Shown here one piece after another: positions 1 to 8,243 of a stretch of 64,000 bases of DNA (position 1 is its first letter; each line of letters starts with the position of its first letter). The notes below the pieces were generated by a model. That model was not told the DNA's origin, ran no database searches, and was given only the letters and a program-made list of their open reading frames with translations. The position numbers and the translations under genes are program-made. The DNA is from Candidatus Symbiopectobacterium sp. NZEC151. GTDB lineage: Bacteria; Pseudomonadota; Gammaproteobacteria; Enterobacterales; Enterobacteriaceae. The stretch is from positions 186,001 through 250,000 of the forward strand of contig NZ_JAGFPE010000006.1 of the NCBI RefSeq assembly GCF_025962655.1, read 5' to 3'.

Positions 1-1168
1 TGGCATACATGGCGCTGATATGGGCAATCGCACTCGCCATTAGGTAGTGGCTGTAATAGTACACCAGCAACAAGATACCGAGCATCGGCAGCCAGTGGAA
101 TCCGCTGACAGCGTTGCCCGCCAGTTGGCCTAACCAGGCAATCAGCCCCATCTTGTTCAGTTGCCCTGCCAGGGTCATCAGCACGGCGAACCATACCACG
201 GTGTGCCAGGCTTCCTTCTCGCCCACCACGTCATCCCAGCTCAGCGCACGGCTTAACAGCAGCACACTCAGCCCCGCCAGCGCGGTCAGGGTCGCATCGA
301 TATTCAGCGTGGAACCCAGCACCCAGAAGGTGACCAGACCCAGGAATACGCCTAACACCACCCATTCGTCGCGCGTCATGCGCCCCATTTCACGCAAGCG
401 CTCGACAGCGATGGCACGCATTTCCGTGGTCTGTTTCAATTCAGGCGGATAGAAGCGATAGATGAGATAGGGAATCAACGCCAGAGACAGGATACCCGGC
501 ACCAACGTTGCCAGCGCCCAATCGGTCCAGCTGATGTGAATACCGAGCTGTGCTGCCAGTTTCGCCACCATCGGGTTACCGGCCATGGAGGTCATGAACA
601 TGGCGGAGGTGATGGCGTTACACTGGAAAATAGACTGCACCAGAAACGCCCCGATACGCCGCTGGGTGCCTTTCTCCGGCGTAGAATCATAGGCCTCGGA
701 GATAGAACGGAACAGTGGCGTGATGATCCCACCGCAGCGCGCCGAGGTGGAAGGCATCGCCGGGGCAAACAGCAGGTCAGTGAACACCAGACCATAGGCC
801 AGACCGAGCGAGCTGTTACCCAGTTTACTGATGAACAGCAAACCGATACGGCGACCAAAACCGGTTTTGATAAAGCCGCGCGAGATAAAGAAGGCGCAGG
901 CGATCATCCAGATGGTAGGGTCGCTAAACCCTGCCAACACGTCTTTAATCGAGAGCAAGCCAAGGATCGCCACGGACGTCAAACTGAACATCGCCATGGC
1001 ACCGAGGGGATACGGGGAGAGGATAAGACCAATAACGGTGGCGATGAAGATGGCCATCAGGTGCCAGGCATCGGGCTTGACGCCCTCTGGCACGGGTAAT
1101 AACCATAACGCAATTGCGATACCGATAATGATGAGGAGCTTAACTAACCTGCTACTGTTTGCAGACAT
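1..1168 (-). CDS. DASS-family anion:Na+ symporter (partial)
   Basis: This is an inner-membrane dicarboxylate/citrate-type transporter of the divalent anion:sodium symporter (SLC13/CitT-like) family. The reading frame starts at the ATG at 1168 and runs off the left edge, leaving about 389 codons of a protein usually near 470. The visible part is almost all hydrophobic segments. Family-typical stretches are SDPTIWMIACAFFISRGF, the SxPSTSAR-like APAMPSTSARCGGI near residue 140, and the second-half region AWHTVVWFAVLMTLAGQLN. A related group contains the plant-type 2-oxoglutarate/malate translocators. The substrate is probably a di- or tricarboxylate, but it cannot be read from the sequence. Confidence 0.85.
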   Translation of the reverse strand, partial: MSANSSRLVKLLIIIGIAIALWLLPVPEGVKPDAWHLMAIFIATVIGLILSPYPLGAMAMFSLTSVAILGLLSIKDVLAGFSDPTIWMIACAFFISRGFIKTGFGRRIGLLFISKLGNSSLGLAYGLVFTDLLFAPAMPSTSARCGGIITPLFRSISEAYDSTPEKGTQRRIGAFLVQSIFQCNAITSAMFMTSMAGNPMVAKLAAQLGIHISWTDWALATLVPGILSLALIPYLIYRFYPPELKQTTEMRAIAVERLREMGRMTRDEWVVLGVFLGLVTFWVLGSTLNIDATLTALAGLSVLLLSRALSWDDVVGEKEAWHTVVWFAVLMTLAGQLNKMGLIAWLGQLAGNAVSGFHWLPMLGILLLVYYYSHYLMASAIAHISAMYA

Positions 1169-1569
1169 AAAAACACCACGCTAGAAGATTAAAACGGAAT
1201 TCGTTTTTTCCACCCAATGCAGTGCGGAGGAGCAGTGTTTCGTTATTCTTCCTTCATCACCCCGATTACCAATATCTTATTCGTTGATTGTCGTTCTAAT
1301 TCGGTAATAAGGATATTTTGTAAAGCGGATACATCAGCAGTAGAAAAAAAGGCGAGAAAACAATTGGTCAGGGTATTTTTCTCGCCCCATCAAATCGTAT
1401 GATTAACGTAGGACATAATAGAGTAAACGGCAGTTGAATGATCGTTATTTTACTTACTAAACCGATTTAATAGTTTAAATATATTGGTCATTTAGCATCA
1501 TCTACGCTGAAAAAAAAGTGCGGTCAGTCACGGGGTAATAAATGGAAATTAAGTTATTAGAAAAAGTGA
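1169..1569. other. Intergenic region with two inverted repeats
   Basis: This roughly 400-bp AT-rich stretch upstream of the transporter has no convincing gene. It holds two dyads. AATATCTTATT at 1271-1281 faces AATAAGGATATT at 1306-1317 (one base unmatched), which could be an operator. GGCGAGAAAA at 1351-1360 faces TTTTCTCGCC at 1377-1386, a perfect 10-bp hairpin. The transporter promoter probably lies here. Confidence 0.4.
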
Positions 1570-1613
1570 TGTGAAAAATAAAATAATAACGCGGTAAACA
1601 ATACCGCGTTATT
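1570..1613 (-). terminator. Intrinsic terminator of yidE
   Basis: A perfect 12-bp stem (AATAACGCGGTA at 1585-1596 with TACCGCGTTATT at 1602-1613) and a 5-nt loop are followed on the minus strand by a T-rich run. It lies 15 bp past the yidE stop codon. Confidence 0.8.
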
Positions 1614-1627
1614 CCCATCATTATCAC

Positions 1628-3286
1628 TTACAGGCTCCAAAATAATACCGCCAACAGTTGAGGGGACATAATGCGCAAAAACATCGCCATCGGATAGACC
1701 GTCGCATACGAGAGCGCGGCGGCCCCGCTGGTGGCATGCAGTCCGTTGGCAAAGGCCAGTGCAGGCGGATCCGTCATTGAACCTGCCAACATCCCACACA
1801 ACGTCAGGTAGTTCATTTTCCCGACCGCTCGCGCCAACACACCGACGATTAACAGTGGAATGATGGTGATACAGGCACCGTAGGCCACCCACCAAATGCC
1901 TTCGCCGTACAGCAGGGTATCAAAAAAGTCGCCGCCCGATTTTAGCCCAACCACGGAAAGAAACAGCACAATACCCAATTCGCGCAGCGCCAGGTTCGCA
2001 CTGGGCGGCATAAACCAGTAGAGCTTCCCGATACCGCCGATTCGCCCGAGGATCAGCGCCACCACCAAGGGCCCTCCGGCTAATCCAAGCCGCAAAGCAA
2101 CGGGGAAACCGGGAATAAACAGGGGCACCGAGCCCACCAGCACACCAAGACCAATGCCGATGAACACCGGCAGCATTTGCACCTGCTGTAGCTTCTGCTG
2201 GGCGTTGCCAACAATATCTGCCACCGCATCGATGGCCGTCTTGCGCCCCACCAGGTTAAGAATATCGCCAAACTGTAACGTGGCATTATTGCTGGCGACC
2301 AATTCAACACCAGCACGATTGAGCCGTGAGATCACCACGTCGTAGTTCTGCTTCAGATTCAACTCACGAATTTTTCGCCCAAGCACCTTGTCATGGGTAA
2401 CAACCACACGCTCTACGTGCAGATCCGTACCGCGCGTGGAGAGCGAGGTATCGACCTCATCGCCTATCACCAAGCGAGCCTGATCCAAATCATGGCGGGC
2501 CCCCACCAGATGCAGATAATCGCCCAGTTGAATCAAGGTGGCGGGCGCGGGCACCATCAGCGTATCGCCGCGTTTCAGTCGGGAACAAACGATGGCATCG
2601 CTATTGAGCATCGGCACATCTTGAATCGCCAACCCCTGCAAGTTCGGGTTGTTCACCTTGATGTTCATGGTTTGCAACTGCTCATGGTGATGGCCGTTAC
2701 TGTTATCAAACTGCCTGGCTTCCGCCTCAACCATGACGCGAAACCCCACGCGCAGCAGCCACATCACCAGCAAAATGCCGCAGATGCCTAGCGGGTAAGC
2801 CATCGCATAACCCGTGCCCATCAGGGTGACCTGCGCCGGGTTAGAGCCTAAATCGGTCAGGATCTGTTGCCCGGCACCGAGAGACGGCGTATTGGTCACC
2901 GCGCCGGAGAAAATCCCCAGAATAATCGGCAATGGAACGGCAAACAGCTTGTGAATGATGATGGTGACGATACAGCCCAACAGCACGGTCAGTAGCGCGA
3001 AGCCATTTAGCCGCAGGCCGGAAACGCGTAATGAAGAGAAGAAACCGGGGCCCACCTGGATACCGATGGTGTAGACAAACAGGATGAGCCCAAATTCCTG
3101 AATGAAGTGCAGCATGTCATTGTTGAGGGTGAACTGGAAGTATTGGGCAAAATGCCCCACCACAATACCACCGAACAGCACGCCGCCGATGCCCAGGCCA
3201 ACGCCGTAGATACGCCAGTTGCCTATCCACAGCCCCAATACTGCTACCAACGCCAGCATACTCACGGTCAGTGCGATATCACTCAT
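1628..3286 (-). CDS. yidE: YidE/AspT-type putative transporter
   Basis: This 552-aa inner-membrane protein belongs to the aspartate:alanine exchanger (AAEx) family and matches E. coli YidE (553 aa) in length and layout. About five hydrophobic segments (residues 1-180) are followed by a soluble middle part with two TrkA-C/RCK_C-like domains (about 200-370; [17 protein letters not shown] and the [14 protein letters not shown] stretch), then a second membrane block (about 370-552). It sits downstream of ibpB on the same strand, as in E. coli. Known relatives are aspartate/alanine antiporters; the substrate of YidE itself is not established. Confidence 0.9.
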   Translation of the reverse strand: MSDIALTVSMLALVAVLGLWIGNWRIYGVGLGIGGVLFGGIVVGHFAQYFQFTLNNDMLHFIQEFGLILFVYTIGIQVGPGFFSSLRVSGLRLNGFALLTVLLGCIVTIIIHKLFAVPLPIILGIFSGAVTNTPSLGAGQQILTDLGSNPAQVTLMGTGYAMAYPLGICGILLVMWLLRVGFRVMVEAEARQFDNSNGHHHEQLQTMNIKVNNPNLQGLAIQDVPMLNSDAIVCSRLKRGDTLMVPAPATLIQLGDYLHLVGARHDLDQARLVIGDEVDTSLSTRGTDLHVERVVVTHDKVLGRKIRELNLKQNYDVVISRLNRAGVELVASNNATLQFGDILNLVGRKTAIDAVADIVGNAQQKLQQVQMLPVFIGIGLGVLVGSVPLFIPGFPVALRLGLAGGPLVVALILGRIGGIGKLYWFMPPSANLALRELGIVLFLSVVGLKSGGDFFDTLLYGEGIWWVAYGACITIIPLLIVGVLARAVGKMNYLTLCGMLAGSMTDPPALAFANGLHATSGAAALSYATVYPMAMFLRIMSPQLLAVLFWSL

Positions 3287-3422
3287 ACCCGTATCCTTGT
3301 GCAGCCGTCTTTCGCTTGAAAATCAGTCTAGACCTACGCTACAAAAGCGCCACTGACAGGCAGTCTGGCAGAAGGGGAAGCGAGAATCCGTGCCTTCCAG
3401 CACAAATCCTTATGGGTGATGG

Positions 3423-3454
3423 GGAAATAAAAATCCCCGGCAAAAACCGGGGAT
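3423..3454 (-). terminator. Terminator after ibpB
   Basis: Stem ATCCCCGG/CCGGGGAT (3433-3440 with 3447-3454) with loop CAAAAA is followed on the minus strand by TTTTTATTT. It lies 30 bp beyond the ibpB stop and separates ibpAB from yidE. Confidence 0.85.
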
Positions 3455-3483
3455 GGATAACGACTCAGCGCATAATTTACGGA

Positions 3484-3939
3484 TCAAGCATCGCTGGCCG
3501 ATTCAGGCGCGTGCGTCAACTCAGGGCGGCTGCCGCCAATGGCGATACGCTGCGGTTGCAGTTCTGCTGGCACTTCACGCACCAGATCGATATGCAGCAA
3601 ACCGAGTTCAAATTTCGCCTCGGAGACAGACAAGTGCTCCGCCAGCGTAAAGCTCAAGGTGAACGGTTTAAACGCCAGACCCTGATGCAGATATTCCACT
3701 TTCTTCTCCGGCAGCGTCGGCGTACCGCTTACCGTCAGACGCGGTCCTTCCACTTCGATCGCAAGTTCGCTTTGCTGAAACCCGGCCAGGGCCAGCGTGA
3801 TGCGATAGTGGTTGTCGTCTTTTTTCTCAATGTTGTAGGGAGGAAACTCAACGGCCTCCTGAGTGCCCTGCATTGAGCTGGCCAATTTGTCAAAACCGAT
3901 CCACTGACGCAGCAGCGGTGATAAATCATAGTTACGCAT
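3484..3939 (-). CDS. ibpB: Small heat-shock protein IbpB
   Basis: IbpB is an Hsp20/alpha-crystallin holdase that works with IbpA on protein aggregates and passes clients to DnaK/ClpB. The 151-aa protein begins [20 protein letters not shown]. The start at 3939 follows an AAGGAG site; a longer upstream reading has no such support. The alpha-crystallin core spans about residues 32-125, including [19 protein letters not shown] and the conserved [19 protein letters not shown] region near the end. The tail PQRIAIGG contains the I-x-I motif that docks into neighbouring subunits. It lies 117 bp downstream of ibpA in the same operon. Confidence 0.95.
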   Translation of the reverse strand: MRNYDLSPLLRQWIGFDKLASSMQGTQEAVEFPPYNIEKKDDNHYRITLALAGFQQSELAIEVEGPRLTVSGTPTLPEKKVEYLHQGLAFKPFTLSFTLAEHLSVSEAKFELGLLHIDLVREVPAELQPQRIAIGGSRPELTHAPESASDA

Positions 3940-4000
3940 AATGTGACTCCTTCTTTGAAGCGAGAATGTGCCTTCAGAGGAGCAGACAGGCTCCACCGAA
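3940..4000 (-). promoter_or_regulatory. ROSE-like RNA thermometer of ibpB
   Basis: In the ibpB leader the Shine-Dalgarno region GAAGGAG can pair with UUCUCGCUUC just upstream. The anti-SD strand carries UCGCU, the U(U/C)GCU signature of ROSE thermometers. This would hide the ribosome site at low temperature. The secondary structure was judged by eye only. Confidence 0.6.
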
Positions 4001-4056
4001 TTCGCCCCCTAACGGCGGGCGGGCGTTAAAACTGGGTGTTAAACGTTAACGTCGTC

Positions 4057-4470
4057 TTATTTGATATCAATACGGCGCGGCTTCATCGTTTCCGGCACCA
4101 CGCGCGCCAGGTCGATATACAACAAGCCATGTTCCAGGTTGGCACCGGTAATTTGAATATGCTCAGCCAACTGGAATTTGCGCTCAAAGTTGCGCTCGGC
4201 AATGCCCTGATAGAGATAGTTACGTGTTACCGGCTCACCGCCGTGTGCGCCTTTCACAATCAGCAGATTGTCATGAGCGGTAATCTCCAACTCATGCTCG
4301 GCAAAACCCGCGACAGCGATGGCAATGCGGTAATGGTTGTCATCCACCCGTTCAACATTGTAGGGAGGATAGCCACCGTTGCCCTGACCTTGCCCGGCTT
4401 CCAGCAGATTAAACAGACGATCGAAACCGATGGCGGAACGATACAGGGGAGAAAAATCGAAATTGCGCAT
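4057..4470 (-). CDS. ibpA: Small heat-shock protein IbpA
   Basis: IbpA is the 137-aa small heat-shock partner of IbpB and coats aggregating proteins during heat stress. It starts [20 protein letters not shown], almost the E. coli sequence. The alpha-crystallin domain covers about residues 35-125 ([36 protein letters not shown]), and the C-terminal PRRIDIK carries the I-x-I contact motif. The ATG at 4470 follows AGGAGG. It is the first gene of the ibpAB operon, with a sigma-32 promoter about 110 bp upstream and a ROSE-like leader. Confidence 0.97.
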   Translation of the reverse strand: MRNFDFSPLYRSAIGFDRLFNLLEAGQGQGNGGYPPYNVERVDDNHYRIAIAVAGFAEHELEITAHDNLLIVKGAHGGEPVTRNYLYQGIAERNFERKFQLAEHIQITGANLEHGLLYIDLARVVPETMKPRRIDIK

Positions 4471-4560
4471 TACAGCCTCCTAAATATTCAGCGAGGATTA
4501 CTATGAGCCTTCTTTGATAGACAGGCCCTACACCCCATCGGCTACCCTGTCGGCATAGCG
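4471..4560 (-). promoter_or_regulatory. ROSE RNA thermometer in the ibpA leader
   Basis: In the transcript, UCCUCGCUGAAUAUUUAGGAGG lies directly before the ATG when read in two parts: the anti-SD strand UCCUCGCU and the SD strand AGGAGG. The anti-SD strand contains UCGCU, the U(U/C)GCU hallmark of ROSE elements known to control ibpA in enterobacteria. Heat would melt the pairing and free the ribosome site. Confidence 0.75.
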
Positions 4561-4582
4561 TCATAATCTGGGGCTACAATAA

Positions 4583-4610
4583 AGATGGGGACCGGGCTCA
4601 AACTTTCAAG
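4583..4610 (-). promoter_or_regulatory. Sigma-32 heat-shock promoter of ibpAB
   Basis: On the minus strand CTTGAAA (4604-4610) and CCCCATCT (4583-4590) are separated by 13 bp. This is a near-perfect match to the RpoH consensus CTTGAAA-N13/14-CCCCATnT. Confidence 0.93.
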
Positions 4611-4759
4611 GCTGCGATCGAAGCAATTTTTCCTTTTCCGAAAAATTTATCGGAAAATGAAGTACTACCACCACAACACAAAACATGACATCTTACGTAG
4701 AGCCCGTGGCACAAAGGCAAGGTCTGGCGTAAGCCGACCATTTCTCAATGGACAGCGAT

Positions 4760-5113
4760 ATGAAAGTACTGAGACGTACTGCACTCTCTTTGTTGATAGC
4801 AGGAAGCGGGCTGGCACTTACCGGCGGCTGTTCCAGCGTGATGACCCACACCGGTCCCCATCAGGGTTACTACTCCGGCACGCGTGCCAATATGGACGTA
4901 CTGAACGGTGAAGATGCCAGTTGGGCCATGACGCCACTGGTGATTCTCGATATGCCGTTTTCTGCCGTCATGGACACCTTGCTGTTGCCTTATGACTATT
5001 CGCGCTCGGGCAAAGAAAAGCCGGACGATTCGTTACGCGCACGCATCCATCACGATGAAGCACTCCCCATCATCCCCGCAAGCGCCGCGCAATCCAGCAC
5101 TGCGCATCCGTAG
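4760..5113 (+). CDS. yidQ: YidQ-family lipoprotein (YceK/YidQ, DUF1375)
   Basis: This small lipoprotein of unknown function resembles E. coli YidQ. The hydrophobic N terminus ends in a lipobox, LALTGGC, with the acylated Cys near residue 24. The mature part has the family-typical GTRA and LVILDMPFSAVMDTLLLPYD, followed by a short acidic/proline tail. The ATG at 4760 is preferred over one four codons upstream because it gives a normal signal peptide; neither has a strong ribosome site. It is divergent from ibpA, as in E. coli. Confidence 0.85.
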   Translation: MKVLRRTALSLLIAGSGLALTGGCSSVMTHTGPHQGYYSGTRANMDVLNGEDASWAMTPLVILDMPFSAVMDTLLLPYDYSRSGKEKPDDSLRARIHHDEALPIIPASAAQSSTAHP

Positions 5114-5287
5114 CCTGTTTGCCATGCAGGCTCTCAAACAGACCGGTTTTTGACAGACATATCTTTATTTATCAGCATAATAGCGCCGTTATTTCGGGGG
5201 CACATTGCCACCTGAGCGTCTATGGATGTGAAGTTAATGAAGCTAAACAGCCTTTCCCGCGTGTTCCACATCAGTAAAGGGGAATTT

Positions 5288-5491
5288 ATGCCCCACTCGC
5301 TTAAAAAACCCAACAGCCTTAGCCGGCTCGCTCAGATAGATAACGAGGGTATTGAATTGACCCGTTGCAGGCGCATGCCGATGCCCCCCGCAGGCACGAT
5401 TGCCTTTCGTCAACCGCATCGTGTGAAAAGCGTGTGGCTGCACGCCTCACAGGAAATGATTGTGCTCGGGGAGGAAGAGAAAGCCCTGTAA
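5288..5491 (+). CDS. Hypothetical small protein, 67 aa
   Basis: I do not recognise a family. The ATG at 5288 has a good ribosome site (AAAGGGGA, 6 nt upstream) and opens a 67-codon frame, MPHSLKKPNSLSRLAQIDNE and onward. The frame can extend to 5222, but that start lacks a ribosome site. In the extended form the segment NSLSR is repeated (residues 9-13 and about 31-35), hinting at a duplication. The middle has MPMPPAGTIAFRQPHRVKSV. There is no signal peptide or membrane segment. It lies in the gap before the binding-protein gene and may be a real short gene or a remnant. Confidence 0.4.
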   Translation: MPHSLKKPNSLSRLAQIDNEGIELTRCRRMPMPPAGTIAFRQPHRVKSVWLHASQEMIVLGEEEKAL

Positions 5492-5558
5492 CAGGTTGAA
5501 CGGCTGGCATGAACAGGCCATGTGGCGTGCATTTCCAGTTTACGCAATTGGTTATCCC

Positions 5559-5593
5559 ATAAAGTTTATACAATATAAAATATATATTTGTTA
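5559..5593. promoter_or_regulatory. 35-bp repeat, copy A: candidate GntR operator
   Basis: This AT-only-like sequence beginning ATAAAGTTTATACAATATAA is identical over 35 bp to 8068-8102. It ends 58 bp before the binding-protein start codon. The other copy lies in the promoter region shared by the GntR gene and the catabolic operon, so both units are probably controlled by that regulator. Confidence 0.65.
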
Positions 5594-5651
5594 GGTTGAA
5601 TTTCGTTCGCCCATTTTTTGCTTTTTTTTCGATCTTCAACCAGGGGGTTTT

Positions 5652-7259
5652 ATGTCATGGTTTACCCGTTTGTCTCGCTGGGGAGGCAACGCGCTCCTGC
5701 TCTCAGGATGGCTGGCCGCCAGCGCGCACGCCGCCACCACGCCGCAGCGCGGCGGTACACTGACGTTGATACTGTCCAGTGAGCCGTCCACATTGGTTTC
5801 ACTCGCGACCGTCGCTCAACCGGCGATTGCAGTCAGTGGCAAAGTCACGGAAGGGCTGCTGACCTACGATTACGATCTAAATCCGCAGCCACAGTTGGCA
5901 ACGTCCTGGGACATCAGCCCCGATGGCAAGACCTATACTTTCCACCTGCGTCAGGGCGTGAAATGGCACGACGGTCAGCCTTTTACCTCCGCTGACGTGG
6001 CCTACTCCATTCAGTTACTGAAACAAATACACCCGCGTGCCAGAAGCACCTTTGCCAACGTTAGCGACATTAAAACCCCCGATGCGCTGACCGCCGTCTT
6101 TGAGTTATCACATCCGGCCCCTTATTTATTGCGTGCGTTTGCCGCCGGTGAAACACCGATTCTGCCAAAACACATCTATGACGTGCCGGGCGGCGATCCG
6201 CTGAAAAATGCCAATAACAACGGGCCGATCGGCACCGGCCCGTATATTTTCAGCGAATGGGTGCGCGGCAGTCACATTGTCTACAAACGCAATCCCAACT
6301 ACTGGGATAACCCAAAACCCTATCTGGACCAGCTGATCGTCAAGTTCTCGCCGGATGCCGTGGTGCGCACGCTGGCGCTGGAAACCGGTGATGCCGACAT
6401 CGCGTACCGTACGCCGGTTGCGCTGAGTGAAATCGCCCGATTGAAGAAAGAGGGCAAGCTGGGCTTTGAAACCAAAGGGAATAATTACTCTTACAGCGTT
6501 GCATCACTGCAATTCAATCTGGATGACAAGATTTTCAAAGACCTACGTGTGCGTCAGGCGTTTTCCCACGCCATTGACAGGGATGCGCTGGTGCGCATTG
6601 CCTACTTTGGCCTGGCGACGCCGACTGCATCTCCCGTTGCCCCCGGCTTGAAAACCTTCCACGACCCGTCGCCGACCCCGTATCCCTTCGATCTGGCTGC
6701 CGCCAACCGCCTGCTGGATGAAGCCGGATACCCGCGTGGTGCAGACGGCATACGCTTTAGCATCACGCTGGACTACAACACCTATGACGATGCTTTCCGT
6801 CGTATCGCCGATTTCACACGAGCAGCGCTGGCCAAAATTGGGGTCGCGGTAACGCTGCGTTCATCGGACATTTCGTCGCACACCAAACGTGTCTACACCG
6901 ATCGCGACTTTGCGCTGGCGTTGAACATGTTTGCCAACTTGTACGATCCTACCGCAGGCGTACAGCGTCTCTACTGGTCGAAGAACTATCGCGTTGGGCT
7001 GCCGTTCTCCAACACTTCGCACTACGTTAACCCCGAAGTGGATCGCCTGCTGGAAGCGGCGCAAACGGAAAACGACAATACCAAACGCATTGCGCAGTTC
7101 CGCCAGTTCCAGCACATCGTGATGCATGACGCGCCGGACATTAACCTGCTGTCGCCGCAGTTCATCACCATTTACAACCCGCGCGTGCACGACCATTCGC
7201 CAACGGCAGATGGCGTTGAAGGGAATCTGGCGGGAGTATGGGTAGAGCCTAAACCGTAA
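5652..7259 (+). CDS. ABC transporter periplasmic binding protein, family 5
   Basis: This is a periplasmic solute receptor of the DppA/OppA/NikA family (SBP_bac_5), whose members bind peptides, nickel chelates, opines or glycosides. The 535-aa protein has a Sec signal peptide cleaved after AASAHA (about residue 27). The domain then runs through family landmarks GGTLTLILSSEPSTL, VTEGLLTYDYDLNPQPQLA, WHDGQPFTSADVAYSI and GTGPYIFSEW. The ribosome site AGGGGG precedes the ATG. No DppB/C/D/F-type permease or ATPase gene lies nearby, so it must borrow a permease encoded elsewhere. The shared 35-bp element upstream ties it to the HcnABC-like operon at 8.2-13.0 kb. Confidence 0.9.
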   Translation: MSWFTRLSRWGGNALLLSGWLAASAHAATTPQRGGTLTLILSSEPSTLVSLATVAQPAIAVSGKVTEGLLTYDYDLNPQPQLATSWDISPDGKTYTFHLRQGVKWHDGQPFTSADVAYSIQLLKQIHPRARSTFANVSDIKTPDALTAVFELSHPAPYLLRAFAAGETPILPKHIYDVPGGDPLKNANNNGPIGTGPYIFSEWVRGSHIVYKRNPNYWDNPKPYLDQLIVKFSPDAVVRTLALETGDADIAYRTPVALSEIARLKKEGKLGFETKGNNYSYSVASLQFNLDDKIFKDLRVRQAFSHAIDRDALVRIAYFGLATPTASPVAPGLKTFHDPSPTPYPFDLAAANRLLDEAGYPRGADGIRFSITLDYNTYDDAFRRIADFTRAALAKIGVAVTLRSSDISSHTKRVYTDRDFALALNMFANLYDPTAGVQRLYWSKNYRVGLPFSNTSHYVNPEVDRLLEAAQTENDNTKRIAQFRQFQHIVMHDAPDINLLSPQFITIYNPRVHDHSPTADGVEGNLAGVWVEPKP

Positions 7260-7265
7260 GATGAT

Positions 7266-7284
7266 CCCCGCTGTATCAGCGGGG
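7266..7284. terminator. Convergent hairpin between binding protein and gntR
   Basis: A perfect 8-bp stem, CCCCGCTG/CAGCGGGG, with a 3-nt loop sits in the 37-bp gap between two convergent genes. There is no T-run, so it is a weak intrinsic terminator at best. Confidence 0.5.
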
Positions 7285-7296
7285 AAGCTAACCGCA

Positions 7297-7995
7297 TCAG
7301 TCCGCGTGCAGGGATGCACGCGCACCGTTCAGGTGGCGGGCCAGCAGTTCCGCGCACAGATCGCCGTTGCGCGTCTCGATGGCGCGCAGAATTTTACTGT
7401 GCTCTTCGGCCACGCGCTGCCAGTCGCCGCTGCGTGCGTTCCACTGATTGCCTTTGAAACGCGTGCGATACAGACGGGCATTGAGATTATTGTGCAGCTC
7501 AATCAGTGTGGCATTGTGCGAAGCGTGCACCAACGCCTGATGAAAGGCTTGATTGGCATGAAAATAACGCAACGATTCTCCGGCATGAAACGCCGTCATC
7601 AACGCCTGTTCCTGCTGCTGTAGCGCGTACAGATCGTCGGGTGTCGCTTGCAGCGCTGCCAGTCGACCCGCCAGTTTTTCCATTTCGGTATACACCACCA
7701 GCATGTCTTCAATTTCATTCGCTGCCAGAGATGCCACCACCACGCGCTTATTCGGGCGCAAATCCACCAGCCCCTGGGCCGCCAGCATTTTCAGCGCTTC
7801 ACGCAGCGGAGTTTGCGAGATTTGCAGGGTGCTGCAAATGCTTTGCACATTGATGGGATCGCCGGGTTGCAGGATGTCCTGCACGATAAGATCGCGCACA
7901 TAGTCCGCCACGCGGTCGGTCAGCGGCCGCCGGTCAACCACCACGGCGGGAAGGGGAGCCGGGCTGGCCCGGTTTGCTGCGTCAGTCTGATCCAT
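7297..7995 (-). CDS. GntR-family regulator, FCD (FadR/VanR) subfamily
   Basis: This 232-aa transcription factor has an N-terminal winged helix (about residues 25-90, with YVRDLIVQDILQPGDPINV and the recognition helix ISQTPLREALKMLAAQGLV). An FCD ligand-binding helical domain follows (about 97-222, with the metal/ligand-type residues in FHANQAFHQALVHAS and EEHSKIL). FCD regulators usually repress catabolic genes and are released by a carboxylate or amino-acid effector. It is divergent from the operon starting at 8168/8244 and convergent with the binding-protein gene. The duplicated 35-bp sequence in both promoters is its likely operator. Confidence 0.9.
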   Translation of the reverse strand: MDQTDAANRASPAPLPAVVVDRRPLTDRVADYVRDLIVQDILQPGDPINVQSICSTLQISQTPLREALKMLAAQGLVDLRPNKRVVVASLAANEIEDMLVVYTEMEKLAGRLAALQATPDDLYALQQQEQALMTAFHAGESLRYFHANQAFHQALVHASHNATLIELHNNLNARLYRTRFKGNQWNARSGDWQRVAEEHSKILRAIETRNGDLCAELLARHLNGARASLHAD

Positions 7996-8067
7996 AGCGC
8001 CCTCATTGCTGATTTATCGGCCAGGATAACCACACTGCCATATGCGTTAATTGGCAATGCATAGCTG

Positions 8068-8102
8068 ATAAAGTTTATACAATATAAAATATATATTTGT
8101 TA
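8068..8102. promoter_or_regulatory. 35-bp repeat, copy B: candidate GntR operator
   Basis: This is an exact copy of 5559-5593, lying in the 248-bp divergent region between the GntR gene and the MalY-like operon. It contains TTTATACAATATAAA, a rough dyad. Conservation of 35 bp between otherwise different promoters suggests a protein-binding site. Confidence 0.65.
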
Positions 8103-8167
8103 ATTTGACCGCAACTTAGCCAACCACGATTGGCTTGTCAACGGCAAATAAAACAGAAGGAATTCTC

Positions 8168-8242
8168 ATGCATCTGCGTATCGATACGGCGGTTTCCTGG
8201 CTGAAAATGTCCTTGCTGAAACCCATCCCGCAGGTGGTATAA
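8168..8242 (+). CDS. 24-codon upstream ORF (possible leader peptide)
   Basis: The ATG at 8168 has a strong ribosome site (AGAAGGAA, 8 nt upstream) and opens MHLRIDTAVSWLKMSLLKPI and four more residues, ending in TAA one base before the ATG of the next gene. The tight spacing implies translational coupling. It is too short to classify. It could be a leader peptide, or a small amphipathic peptide. Confidence 0.45.
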   Translation: MHLRIDTAVSWLKMSLLKPIPQVV

Positions 8243-8243
8243 C

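Noticed and set aside
3940-4056. Sigma-54 promoter for ibpB
   Set aside because: The best candidate, TGGAGCCTGTCTGC, has GG and GC separated by 9 and not 10 bp, so it fails the invariant spacing.
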